Source of the DNA: Bacillota bacterium
GTDB taxonomy: Bacteria; Bacillota; Bacilli; Calditerricolales; Calditerricolaceae
Direction: 5' to 3'
Length of the DNA stretch: 10,714 nt
Assembly: GCA_017577925.1 (NCBI GenBank)
Contig: PKQU01000050.1
Span: 1-10,714, forward strand
Shown here: positions 1 to 5,127 of the stretch, piece after piece
Numbering within the stretch: position 1 is the first letter of the stretch
How the letters are laid out: each line of letters starts with the position of its first letter
Notes under the pieces: generated by a model
Told to the model about the DNA's origin: nothing
The model's database searches: none
The model's input: only the letters and a program-made list of their open reading frames with translations
Position numbers and translations under genes: made by a program

Positions 1-298
1 CAAACACCGTGGCGGGGAAACCGGTGTTGAAGCTGTTGGCTTTCTGGGAAACGTATCCGATCTTCGACCAGTCGCGGAACCGGGAAAGCGGCTCGCCGAA
101 CAGGCGGATCTCCCCCCTGTTCGGCTTAAGCAGGCCCAGAATCAGTTTGATCAAGGTAGACTTGCCGCCGCCGTTTGGGCCGACAATCCCCAGAAACTCG
201 CCGTGCGTCACGGTTAGGTTGATGTCCTCGAGTACCGGACGGTCGCCATAGGAAAAAGTTACACCCTGCAACTGGACAACCGGGATGGACGTTCTCAT
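1..298 (-). CDS. znuC: Zinc ABC transporter ATP-binding protein ZnuC/AdcC (partial, N-terminal 99 residues)
   Basis: This is the ATPase subunit of a metal-uptake ABC transporter; it would hydrolyse ATP at the cytoplasmic face to drive zinc import. The ATG at 298-296 opens a frame that runs off the left edge of the window. The Walker A motif GPNGGGKST is at residues 40-48. The Q-loop glutamine is Q85, in YVSQKANSF, followed by NTGFPATVF, which is characteristic of the ZnuC/AdcC branch. The signature motif, Walker B and H-loop lie beyond the window. The start codon overlaps the znuA stop (ATGA, 295-298), so the two are probably translationally coupled and share the zinc-responsive promoter. The membrane permease (ZnuB) would be expected further downstream. 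An Mn or Fe specificity for the ATPase alone cannot be excluded; the zinc call comes from the upstream binding protein and the Zur box. Confidence 0.93.
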   Translation of the reverse strand, partial: MRTSIPVVQLQGVTFSYGDRPVLEDINLTVTHGEFLGIVGPNGGGKSTLIKLILGLLKPNRGEIRLFGEPLSRFRDWSKIGYVSQKANSFNTGFPATVF

Positions 299-1341
299 GC
301 CTCAACACCAAGGGCCTTCTTCAGGACAGCCAGATTTTCCCGCATCACGGTGAAGTAGTCCTTGCCCTTGGCCACATCCTCCTTTGACAAACCTTCCAGC
401 GGGTTGAGCGTCAAGGCCTCGGCGCCAATCTCCCCACGCACCACTTCAGCCACCTTGTTGCTGACAAGCGTTTCGAAGAGGATGTATTTCGCATGATGGG
501 CTTTCGCCAGCGCCAGAATTTCTTGCAGTTCCTTCTGGCTCGGCTCGTCGGACGGGGACAAGCCGGAAATGGCGATCTGCTTGAGCCCATAGCGGTCGGC
601 CAAATACCCGAACGCGCTGTGTGACACGATGATTTCCTTGCGCGGGGCTTGTTTCACCGCCGCTTCGTACTCGGCGTGAAGGCGATCCAGCTCTTCCGCC
701 AGCTTTCTATAATTTTCGTCATACGTTGCCTTTCCTTCCGGATCGACCCGGACAAACGCGTCGCGGATCGCCCGGGCGATATCCTTGGCCCGTACCGGAT
801 CCAGCCACACGTGCGGATCGTACGGCCCATTGCCGCGTTCGTCCGTATGTCCCGGCTCGGCTTTCGCTTTGTTCCCGTGGGCTCCGGCGCCGTCCACGTT
901 GGGACGCTCGCCCGCCGCGCCGTGCGGCTTCCCACTGTGTCCGTCCTCACCGGGACTCGACAGCAGGTTGACGTGCTCGGTAGCCTTCACAATGACCATA
1001 TCCGACGTGTCGATGGCCTTCAGCACCTGGTCGATCCACCGCTCAAACCCGGCCCCGTTGTACACAAAGACGTCCGCTTCGTCCAGCTTGACGACGTCCT
1101 TTGGCGTGGGCTCAAATTCGTGCGGTTCCGCGCCCGGTGGCACCAGGTTGTGCACCTCGACACGGCCGCCGCCGATTTGCTCGGCAAAAAACTGGTACGG
1201 ATAAAGACTGGTGTACACGGACAACTTCTTCGGAGCTTCCGGTTCAGTTGACGGCACGGTGCCTTGCCCGCAACCGGCCAGAACCAGCATCAGCACGAGA
1301 CACGCGGCCCACCCCTTCAACCCGCGCAGTGCCCGTCCCAC
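295..1341 (-). CDS. znuA: Zinc ABC transporter substrate-binding lipoprotein ZnuA/AdcA
   Basis: This is the extracellular, membrane-anchored zinc-capture protein of the ZnuABC importer (cluster 9, family A-1). It has 348 residues. A lipoprotein signal peptide ends in the lipobox LAGC, with the lipidated cysteine at C24. Predicted metal ligands are H74 (PHEFEPTP), H177 (DPHVWLDP), H241 (SHSAFGYLA) and E290 (FETLVS). Three His plus Glu is the pattern of zinc-type AdcA proteins, whereas Mn-type proteins usually have Asp at the last position. Between about 122 and 170 there is a low-complexity loop rich in His, Gly and acidic residues (H123, H135, H140, H155, H165), typical of zinc-specific members. 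The GTG start at 1341-1339 is chosen because GGGAGGAG lies just upstream and the signal peptide begins there; no in-frame ATG fits. It is the first gene of an operon with znuC and lies behind a Zur box and two candidate promoters. Confidence 0.95.
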   Translation of the reverse strand: MGRALRGLKGWAACLVLMLVLAGCGQGTVPSTEPEAPKKLSVYTSLYPYQFFAEQIGGGRVEVHNLVPPGAEPHEFEPTPKDVVKLDEADVFVYNGAGFERWIDQVLKAIDTSDMVIVKATEHVNLLSSPGEDGHSGKPHGAAGERPNVDGAGAHGNKAKAEPGHTDERGNGPYDPHVWLDPVRAKDIARAIRDAFVRVDPEGKATYDENYRKLAEELDRLHAEYEAAVKQAPRKEIIVSHSAFGYLADRYGLKQIAISGLSPSDEPSQKELQEILALAKAHHAKYILFETLVSNKVAEVVRGEIGAEALTLNPLEGLSKEDVAKGKDYFTVMRENLAVLKKALGVEA

Positions 1342-1372
1342 GGCACATCTCCTCCCTTATCGGGGCTTTGTA

Positions 1373-1385
1373 CGGAACCGTTCCG
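1373..1385. promoter_or_regulatory. 13-bp palindrome in the znuA leader
   Basis: CGGAAC-C-GTTCCG is a perfect 6-1-6 inverted repeat about 10-22 nt downstream of the likely start of the proximal promoter and 31 nt before the znuA GTG. Its core resembles the palindrome GGGAACGTTCCC at 1551-1562 in the distal promoter spacer. It could be an operator for a second regulator or a small mRNA hairpin. No known regulator is assigned. Confidence 0.45.
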
Positions 1386-1395
1386 ATGCAACTCC

Positions 1396-1413
1396 CCTTC
1401 GATTATACGAAGG
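1396..1413. promoter_or_regulatory. Inverted repeat framing the -10 box of the proximal znuA promoter
   Basis: The arms CCTTCG (1396-1401) and CGAAGG (1408-1413) exactly flank ATTATA, which is the minus-strand -10 hexamer TATAAT. A protein bound here would block RNA polymerase directly. It is unlike the Zur box in sequence. It may be chance, but the exact framing of the -10 box is notable. Confidence 0.4.
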
Positions 1414-1430
1414 TGCCAGCCTCCTGTAAA
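1402..1430 (-). promoter_or_regulatory. Proximal sigma-A promoter (P2) of znuAC
   Basis: On the minus strand, TTTACA (1430-1425) is followed after exactly 17 bp by a consensus TATAAT (1407-1402). The predicted transcription start is near 1395, giving a leader of about 54 nt to the znuA GTG. The Zur box lies roughly 90 bp upstream of the -35, so Zur bound there should not block this promoter by simple occlusion. Both hexamers sit inside inverted repeats. This is a sequence-based prediction. Confidence 0.62.
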
Positions 1431-1435
1431 CAGGA
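1422..1435. promoter_or_regulatory. 14-bp palindrome over the -35 box of the proximal znuA promoter
   Basis: TCCTGT-AA-ACAGGA has 6-bp arms with a 2-bp centre and contains the TTTACA -35 hexamer on the minus strand. An overlapping plus-strand string, TGTAAACAGGAACA, resembles a CcpA cre site but departs from the consensus at its central CG, so carbon-catabolite control is only a weak alternative. The candidate is an operator of an unidentified regulator. Confidence 0.38.
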
Positions 1436-1521
1436 ACAATTTCGATTTAGTAGGCCACGCAGAACCCGGTTACACAAGGGGGGCGGCAACGACAGCAAAT
1501 CGGTGGCGACTCCTCGCTATA

Positions 1522-1536
1522 TCGTAACGATTACGA
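1522..1536 (-). promoter_or_regulatory. Zur (zinc uptake regulator) box
   Basis: On the minus strand, TCGTAAT-C-GTTACGA is a 7-1-7 inverted repeat differing at one position from the Bacillus Zur-box consensus TCGTAATnATTACGA. A further half-site, GTTACGA (1549-1543), overlaps the -10 box of the distal promoter, so three half-sites alternate across the start region. By family knowledge, zinc-loaded Zur (Fur family) would bind here and repress transcription when zinc is sufficient. The position, about +1 to +14 of the distal promoter and ahead of a zinc-uptake operon, supports the assignment strongly. Confidence 0.88.
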
Positions 1537-1541
1537 TTTTT

Positions 1542-1570
1542 ATCGTAACGGGGAACGTTCCCGCTGTCAA
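1542..1570 (-). promoter_or_regulatory. Distal, Zur-controlled sigma-A promoter (P1) of znuAC
   Basis: On the minus strand, a perfect -35 TTGACA (1570-1565) is followed after 17 bp by TACGAT (1547-1542). The -10 is weak, matching 4 of 6 positions, and is built from a Zur half-site, which would let Zur exclude RNA polymerase. The predicted start is near 1535, giving a leader of almost 200 nt before znuA. The spacer contains a 12-bp palindrome. Confidence 0.75.
1551..1562. promoter_or_regulatory. 12-bp palindrome in the spacer of the distal znuA promoter
   Basis: GGGAACGTTCCC is a perfect palindrome between the -35 and -10 boxes. It does not match the Zur consensus. It shares the GGAAC/GTTCC arms with the palindrome at 1373-1385, which makes a second operator plausible. 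It is not a good Bacillus LexA box because that motif needs four bases between its GAAC and GTTC arms and here there are none. Confidence 0.42.
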
Positions 1571-1595
1571 GCCCATCCCTGTTTAAACAAAACGA

Positions 1596-1628
1596 GACCG
1601 GTTCCGCCTCACTCCAAAGGGGCCGGTC
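1596..1628 (-). terminator. Possible intrinsic terminator at the end of recO
   Basis: On the minus strand, the arms GACCGG (1628-1623) and CCGGTC (1601-1596) enclose a 21-nt loop that contains the recO stop codon, followed by the T-rich run TCGTTTTGTTT. The stem is short and the loop long, so it is weak. It is the only terminator-like structure between recO and the znuA promoter. Confidence 0.35.
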
Positions 1629-2373
1629 GTTCCTCCGTCCACGATTCGAGTCGTTCCAGCACGTCGCGCGACTTGAGGCGCAAGCCCACATGTTCCTCCC
1701 AAAACGCCCGCATGAGCCGGCGCAGCTGCGCCTTGGTTTCCGGCTTTACGTTGATCGTGCCGATTTGCCCGACGTCCACGCGGGCCAGCCGCCGCAACAC
1801 GCGGACCGCCGCCGGGGCAAGGGGAAGCGCATCGCGGTCGGTCTGCTGGCATGCGGAGCAGAGAAAACCGCCCTCGCGCACGCTGAACGCCGCCGCTTCT
1901 AGCCGGCCACAGGCGACACAGGCATCGAGGTGCGGCCGGAAGCCGGACGCAGCGAGGGCATGCAGCTCATAGATGCGGGTGAGGATTTCGGGATCCTTGC
2001 CTGCCTCGAGCTGCTGCAGGATCCCCACAAGCTGATCAAACAGACGCGGGTGCGCTTCGCGCTCGGCAAGCAGCCGATCCGTCACCTCCAACATATAGGC
2101 CGCATATGCCGTCCGGATCAAGTCGTCGCGGATGCGGGAAAAGGCGTGCAGGACCTCGCCCTGGCTCAGGGTGGCCAGCTCGCCTCCCGCATGGCACAGG
2201 TAAAGGCCGTGCGTAAGCGGCTGCGTAACGGCAGCCAGTCGGCTGCGCGGTTTTTTCGCGCCGCGGGCGACGGCCCCAAGCTTCCCTTGCTCGCGCGTGA
2301 ACAGGGTAATGATTTTATGCCCTTCTCCGTAATCCCTTGTTCGCAGCACTACGCCTTCCAACCGTATGAGCAT
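1609..2373 (-). CDS. recO: DNA repair protein RecO
   Basis: RecO is a recombination mediator that, with RecR, loads RecA onto SSB-coated single-stranded DNA and anneals complementary strands during gap and break repair. The product has 254 residues, close to the family norm. Residues 1-75 form the OB-fold domain (LIRLEGVVLRTRDYGEGHK, then KLGAVARGAKKPRSR). A helical middle follows, including DLIRTAYAAYMLEVTDR. A four-cysteine zinc site is visible at C152, C155, C172 and C175 (CVAC...CSAC), as in Bacillus-type RecO. The ATG at 2373-2371 is preceded by GAGGCGAGAGCGGGC, only a modest Shine-Dalgarno with long spacing, so translation may depend on coupling to yqzL, whose stop is 32 nt upstream. 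It is the last gene of the conserved cluster. Confidence 0.95.
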   Translation of the reverse strand: MLIRLEGVVLRTRDYGEGHKIITLFTREQGKLGAVARGAKKPRSRLAAVTQPLTHGLYLCHAGGELATLSQGEVLHAFSRIRDDLIRTAYAAYMLEVTDRLLAEREAHPRLFDQLVGILQQLEAGKDPEILTRIYELHALAASGFRPHLDACVACGRLEAAAFSVREGGFLCSACQQTDRDALPLAPAAVRVLRRLARVDVGQIGTINVKPETKAQLRRLMRAFWEEHVGLRLKSRDVLERLESWTEERPAPLE

Positions 2374-2405
2374 GCCCGCTCTCGCCTCGATTCGCGAGCG
2401 GCTTC

Positions 2406-2534
2406 CTACGTCGCAACAACCTCCGTCACGTCACGTTCCTCCTGCTGCTCGTGGCGCTTGCTCAGTTCCCGGTAAAGCAGGTAGGCCTCGATGTTCCCCG
2501 TTGCGGCGAACACGTCCCACGAGAAGTCGCGCAC
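2406..2534 (-). CDS. yqzL: YqzL family small protein
   Basis: This 42-residue frame is preceded on the minus strand by AAGGGTGAT, an extended Shine-Dalgarno, five bases before a GTG start at 2534-2532. The product begins VRDFSWDVFAATGNIEAYLL and ends in a charged tail (RELSKRHEQQEERD) and EVVAT. The aromatic and acidic N-terminus, the ATGNIEAYLLYRE core and the position between era and recO match the YqzL family of Bacillales, whose function is not known to me. An in-frame TTG six bases earlier would sit directly on the Shine-Dalgarno, so GTG is preferred. It has no signal peptide or membrane segment and is probably a small cytosolic helical protein. It is separated from recO by 32 nt. Confidence 0.85.
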   Translation of the reverse strand: MRDFSWDVFAATGNIEAYLLYRELSKRHEQQEERDVTEVVAT

Positions 2535-2536
2535 CG

Positions 2537-2562
2537 CCAATCACCCTTTCGTGACGGATTGG
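2537..2562 (-). other. Hairpin that can sequester the yqzL ribosome-binding site
   Basis: On the minus strand, CCAAT-(CCGT)-CAC / GAAAGG / GTG-ATTGG can form a stem with a four-base bulge. The 3' arm includes the GGTGAT part of the yqzL Shine-Dalgarno. It might modulate yqzL translation. The stem is only 8 bp and may be incidental. Confidence 0.3.
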
Positions 2563-2574
2563 TCCCTGTATTTG

Positions 2575-2603
2575 TAGGATAGCCGCCCGAGTGCCCGCTA
2601 TAC
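2575..2603 (-). promoter_or_regulatory. Weak candidate sigma-G-type promoter before yqzL-recO
   Basis: On the minus strand, GTATA (2603-2599) is followed after 17 bp by TATCCTA (2581-2575). This resembles forespore sigma-G elements (a -35 ending in ATA, and a -10 of CATnnTA with one mismatch). It lies in the 84-nt gap between era and yqzL, the widest gap downstream of pgpH in the cluster. It is supported by sequence similarity only. Confidence 0.25.
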
Positions 2604-2618
2604 TGGCAAACGCTGTCC

Positions 2619-3527
2619 TCACTCTTCGGTGAAACCAAAGTTTTTCAGGTAAAATTCCTGGTTCCGCCAATCCTTTTTCACTTTCACCCACAATTCCAAG
2701 AAAACTTTGCTCCCCAGCAGGCGCTCGATATCCTCGCGCGCCAACCGGCCAATCTCTTTCAGCATGGAGCCCTGCTTGCCGATCAGGATCGCCTTTTGCG
2801 AGTCGCGCTCCGTGTAGATGACGGCGTGGATGTAGACAACGTCCTTCCCCTCCCGCCGCGTCATTTCCTCGACGACCACGGCAACGGAATGGGGCACTTC
2901 CTCGCGCGTCAGGAGCAGCACCTTCTCGCGAATCAGTTCGGCCACGATGAACCGTTCCGGGTGATCGGTGACCTGCTCAGACGGATAGTACTGGGGTCCC
3001 TCCGGCAAATAGGCAAAGATGGTCTCCAGAAGCGTCTCCACATTCGTGCCGTTCAGGGCAGAGATCGGGACCACCTCGGCAAAGGAAAACGCACGGCGGT
3101 ACGCGTCGGCGAACGCCAACACCCTGTCGGGGGAAACCTGGTCGATCTTGTTGATGACGAGAAAGACCGGCGTCTTGACTTCCCCGAGGCGCTCGAGGAT
3201 ATAGCGGTCCCCCGGCCCTAGGGGCTCCTCCGTCACGTCCGCGAGGAACAGGATGAGGTCCACTTCCTTCAACGCGTTTTCGGCCACCCGCACCATGTAA
3301 TCGCCCAGCTTGTGCTTGGGCTTGTGGATCCCCGGCGTGTCGAGAAAAATGATCTGGCCGCGCGCCTCCGTCAGCACACCCTGGATCCGGTTGCGCGTCG
3401 TCTGCGGCTTGTCCGACATGATGGCAATCTTGTGGCCAATGGCCATGTTCAAGAGGGTGGACTTGCCCACGTTCGGTCGGCCAATGATGGCCACAAACCC
3501 CGACTTATGCCCGCTTTTCGTTTCCAT
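2619..3527 (-). CDS. era: GTPase Era, small-subunit ribosome assembly factor
   Basis: Era binds the 3' end of 16S rRNA and checks late assembly of the 30S subunit; it is essential or nearly so in many bacteria. The product has 302 residues, about the usual length. G1 is GRPNVGKS at 16-23, the switch I region is QTTRNRIQG at 42-50, G3 is DTPG at 63-66, G4 is NKID at 126-129 and G5 is SAL at 156-158. The C-terminal KH domain (about 205-285) carries the RNA-binding IGKQG loop at 249-253. The ATG at 3527-3525 is chosen over an upstream in-frame TTG because AAGGGGGGAT lies six bases ahead of it. The start lies inside the end of cdd (23-nt overlap), so the two are likely translationally coupled. 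YbeY, encoded four genes upstream, acts in the same pathway. Confidence 0.97.
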   Translation of the reverse strand: METKSGHKSGFVAIIGRPNVGKSTLLNMAIGHKIAIMSDKPQTTRNRIQGVLTEARGQIIFLDTPGIHKPKHKLGDYMVRVAENALKEVDLILFLADVTEEPLGPGDRYILERLGEVKTPVFLVINKIDQVSPDRVLAFADAYRRAFSFAEVVPISALNGTNVETLLETIFAYLPEGPQYYPSEQVTDHPERFIVAELIREKVLLLTREEVPHSVAVVVEEMTRREGKDVVYIHAVIYTERDSQKAILIGKQGSMLKEIGRLAREDIERLLGSKVFLELWVKVKKDWRNQEFYLKNFGFTEE

Positions 3528-3918
3528 GGAGATCCCCCCTTCCAAAGGCGCCGGGCAACAGCTCAGCCACCGTCTTGACCTCCTGGTCTCCTTGTAGGTT
3601 GGCCAGAATGACCGGCATGTCCGGCGGACACAACTCGGCCAGCACCTGGCGGCATGCCCCGCAGGGCGGCACCGGTCTTGGGGTGTCGGCGATGACGGCG
3701 AGCTTCACAAAGTCGCGCACCCCCTCCGACACGGCCTTGAACAGCGCCGTCCGCTCGGCGCAATTGCACAGCCCGTATGCCGCGTTTTCAATGTTGCACC
3801 CCGTGAACACCCGCCCGTCGCGCGAAAGGAGCGCTGCGCCAACCGGGAAGCGGGAGTACGGCACATAGGCGCGGTCGCGCGCACGACGGGCATGTTCAAC
3901 CAACGTGCGGTCATCCAT
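3505..3918 (-). CDS. cdd: Cytidine deaminase
   Basis: This zinc enzyme hydrolyses cytidine or deoxycytidine to uridine or deoxyuridine plus ammonia in pyrimidine salvage. The product has 137 residues, the size of the small homotetrameric Bacillus type. Zinc ligands are C53 (NCAERTA), C86 and C89 (PCGACRQ), and the catalytic proton-shuttling glutamate is E55. The N-terminal AYVPYSRFPVGAAL and GCNIENAAYGLC segments and the C-terminal ELLPGAF are classic family motifs. The ATG at 3918-3916 gives the family length and is preceded by GGGGTGA. The same frame stays open far upstream across dgkA, but that extension shows no family similarity and has no suitable start. The gap to dgkA is 44 nt. The last 23 nt are shared with era. 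Confidence 0.97.
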   Translation of the reverse strand: MDDRTLVEHARRARDRAYVPYSRFPVGAALLSRDGRVFTGCNIENAAYGLCNCAERTALFKAVSEGVRDFVKLAVIADTPRPVPPCGACRQVLAELCPPDMPVILANLQGDQEVKTVAELLPGAFGRGDLHGNEKRA

Positions 3919-3962
3919 GCGTTCGTCACCCCGTTCGATTCCGTTGCCCCATAATCCCAACA

Positions 3963-4604
3963 CTACAGGCGGGCGCCAACGCCAATCCCTAACAGGATGC
4001 CCAACGCGCCGCCGAACATTACGGGCACAAGCGCACGCAACCCCTTCCGTTGCCACGTCCAGAACCCAACGAGCACAAGCAGGCCCGCCGCGACCCACGG
4101 CCCGCCCAGGACGGCCACCAGGCCCGCCCCCCACAAGATCCGGCCATCGACGACAGCGAGCGCCGACCACAGTGCCGCCAGGGCCATGGCGGCGCAAGCG
4201 GCGACCAGGACATGCCCATCGCGATACGGCCACACGCCTTGGGTCATCCACTGCCACACCGGCGGGCCAAAGATCAGGAAGCCGCACACCGCGGCATATC
4301 CGGCCACGACCAGCACTGCGCCCGCCGCGGCGTCTTTGGCCGCTTTGGCGAGAGGATGGCGGCGGGTTGTGGCCAAATCGACCGCACGTTCAACAGCCGT
4401 GTTGGCCAATTCGAAGGCCAGCACCAGTGCGACTGCCGTTACCACACGCCAAAACGCGGCTTCCGGCCAGGGCACAAACACAAAGGGGGCGAGGGCAATA
4501 CTGGCGATGACAAGGTGAATGCCCATGTTTCGCTCGGCGCGAACCGCAGCGCATATGCCTGCCCATGCCCAGCGGAAGGCGGCAAAGGAGGGCCACCGGG
4601 GCAC
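3963..4604 (-). CDS. dgkA: DgkA-family diacylglycerol/undecaprenol kinase with a C-terminal membrane extension
   Basis: DgkA-type integral-membrane kinases phosphorylate diacylglycerol or, in Gram-positive bacteria, mainly undecaprenol, which feeds lipid-carrier recycling for cell-wall synthesis. Residues 1-115 form the kinase core: E24-R-N before the first helix, the catalytic signature E65-LAN68-TAVE72-RAVD76, and KAAKDAAAGAV around K90/D91. Usual Bacillus members are about 120-130 residues, but this one has 213. The additional part (about 116-213) contains roughly three more hydrophobic segments, near 131-150, 156-182 and 189-208, with few charged residues. I see no PAP2 phosphatase motifs in it and cannot assign a function. 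The GTG start at 4604-4602 has AAAGGGGGGA six bases upstream. It begins 14 nt after the ybeY stop. There is no sign of a frameshift joining two genes. Confidence 0.9.
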   Translation of the reverse strand: MPRWPSFAAFRWAWAGICAAVRAERNMGIHLVIASIALAPFVFVPWPEAAFWRVVTAVALVLAFELANTAVERAVDLATTRRHPLAKAAKDAAAGAVLVVAGYAAVCGFLIFGPPVWQWMTQGVWPYRDGHVLVAACAAMALAALWSALAVVDGRILWGAGLVAVLGGPWVAAGLLVLVGFWTWQRKGLRALVPVMFGGALGILLGIGVGARL

Positions 4605-4618
4605 GCGGAATCCCCCCT

Positions 4619-5095
4619 TTAGCGCCGAAGGCCGAACTGCTCCAGTATCGCTTCCTGGCGGGCAAACATCTCCCGCTCCTCGTCCGGCGTCTGGTGGTCG
4701 TAGCCCAGCAAATGCAAAAAGCCATGAACAGCGAGAAAGGCCAGCTCCCGTTCGAAGGAGTGGCCATACTGTGCGGCCTGTTCGGCAGCACGCGGCACGG
4801 AGATGACGATGTCCCCGAGGGGCTCGGGACCTTCCGGCGCCTCGTGTACCGCCGTTTCTCCCTCACCCGGCTCGCGCAAGGGGAAGGAGAGCACGTCCGT
4901 GGGCCGGTCAATGCCGCGCCACGTGCGGTTCAGTTCGTGGATCCGGTTGTCATCGGTCAACGTGACGCACACTTCCGCGTCGGACACGCCCTCCGCCTCT
5001 GCCGCGGCCTGCAGCACCGCCTCGAGCAAGCGCAAGTGATCACCGCGAAGCGGCGTCCCGTCGTACTCGGTGATAATGTCCACCCCGATGGCCAT
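4619..5095 (-). CDS. ybeY: Endoribonuclease YbeY, rRNA maturation factor
   Basis: YbeY is a single-domain, zinc-dependent protein required for 16S rRNA 3'-end maturation and 30S quality control, linked functionally to Era. The product has 158 residues. The signature HGFLHLLGYDH supplies the three zinc ligands H124, H128 and H134. Upstream family motifs are also present: the segment ELNRTWRGIDRPTDVLSFP at 54-72, containing the conserved DVLSFP, and LGDIVIS at 93-99. A short acidic insert (EPGEGETAVHEAPEGPEP, 75-92) lies between these blocks. The ATG at 5095-5093 has GAGGGGAG seven bases upstream. It lies 32 nt after pgpH and 14 nt before dgkA, in the conserved phoH-pgpH-ybeY-dgkA order. Confidence 0.97.
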   Translation of the reverse strand: MAIGVDIITEYDGTPLRGDHLRLLEAVLQAAAEAEGVSDAEVCVTLTDDNRIHELNRTWRGIDRPTDVLSFPLREPGEGETAVHEAPEGPEPLGDIVISVPRAAEQAAQYGHSFERELAFLAVHGFLHLLGYDHQTPDEEREMFARQEAILEQFGLRR

Positions 5096-5127
5096 GATGC
5101 ATCTCCCCTCATTCCAAACCTAACCGA

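Noticed and set aside
1425..1438. CcpA cre-like site TGTAAACAGGAACA near the P2 -35
   Set aside because: The central CG of the cre consensus is missing, and the symmetrical palindrome at 1422-1435 explains the sequence better.
1551..1562. LexA/SOS box
   Set aside because: GAAC and GTTC are directly adjacent, whereas the Bacillus LexA motif needs four bases between them.
1581..1588. GTTTAAAC palindrome after recO
   Set aside because: It is an 8-bp palindrome in an AT-rich stretch and probably just part of the T-rich segment following the recO terminator hairpin.
3919..4287. Upstream extension of the cdd reading frame
   Set aside because: The frame is open, but the extra residues are Arg/Gly-rich noise overlapping dgkA, and Cdd has its standard length from the ATG at 3918.
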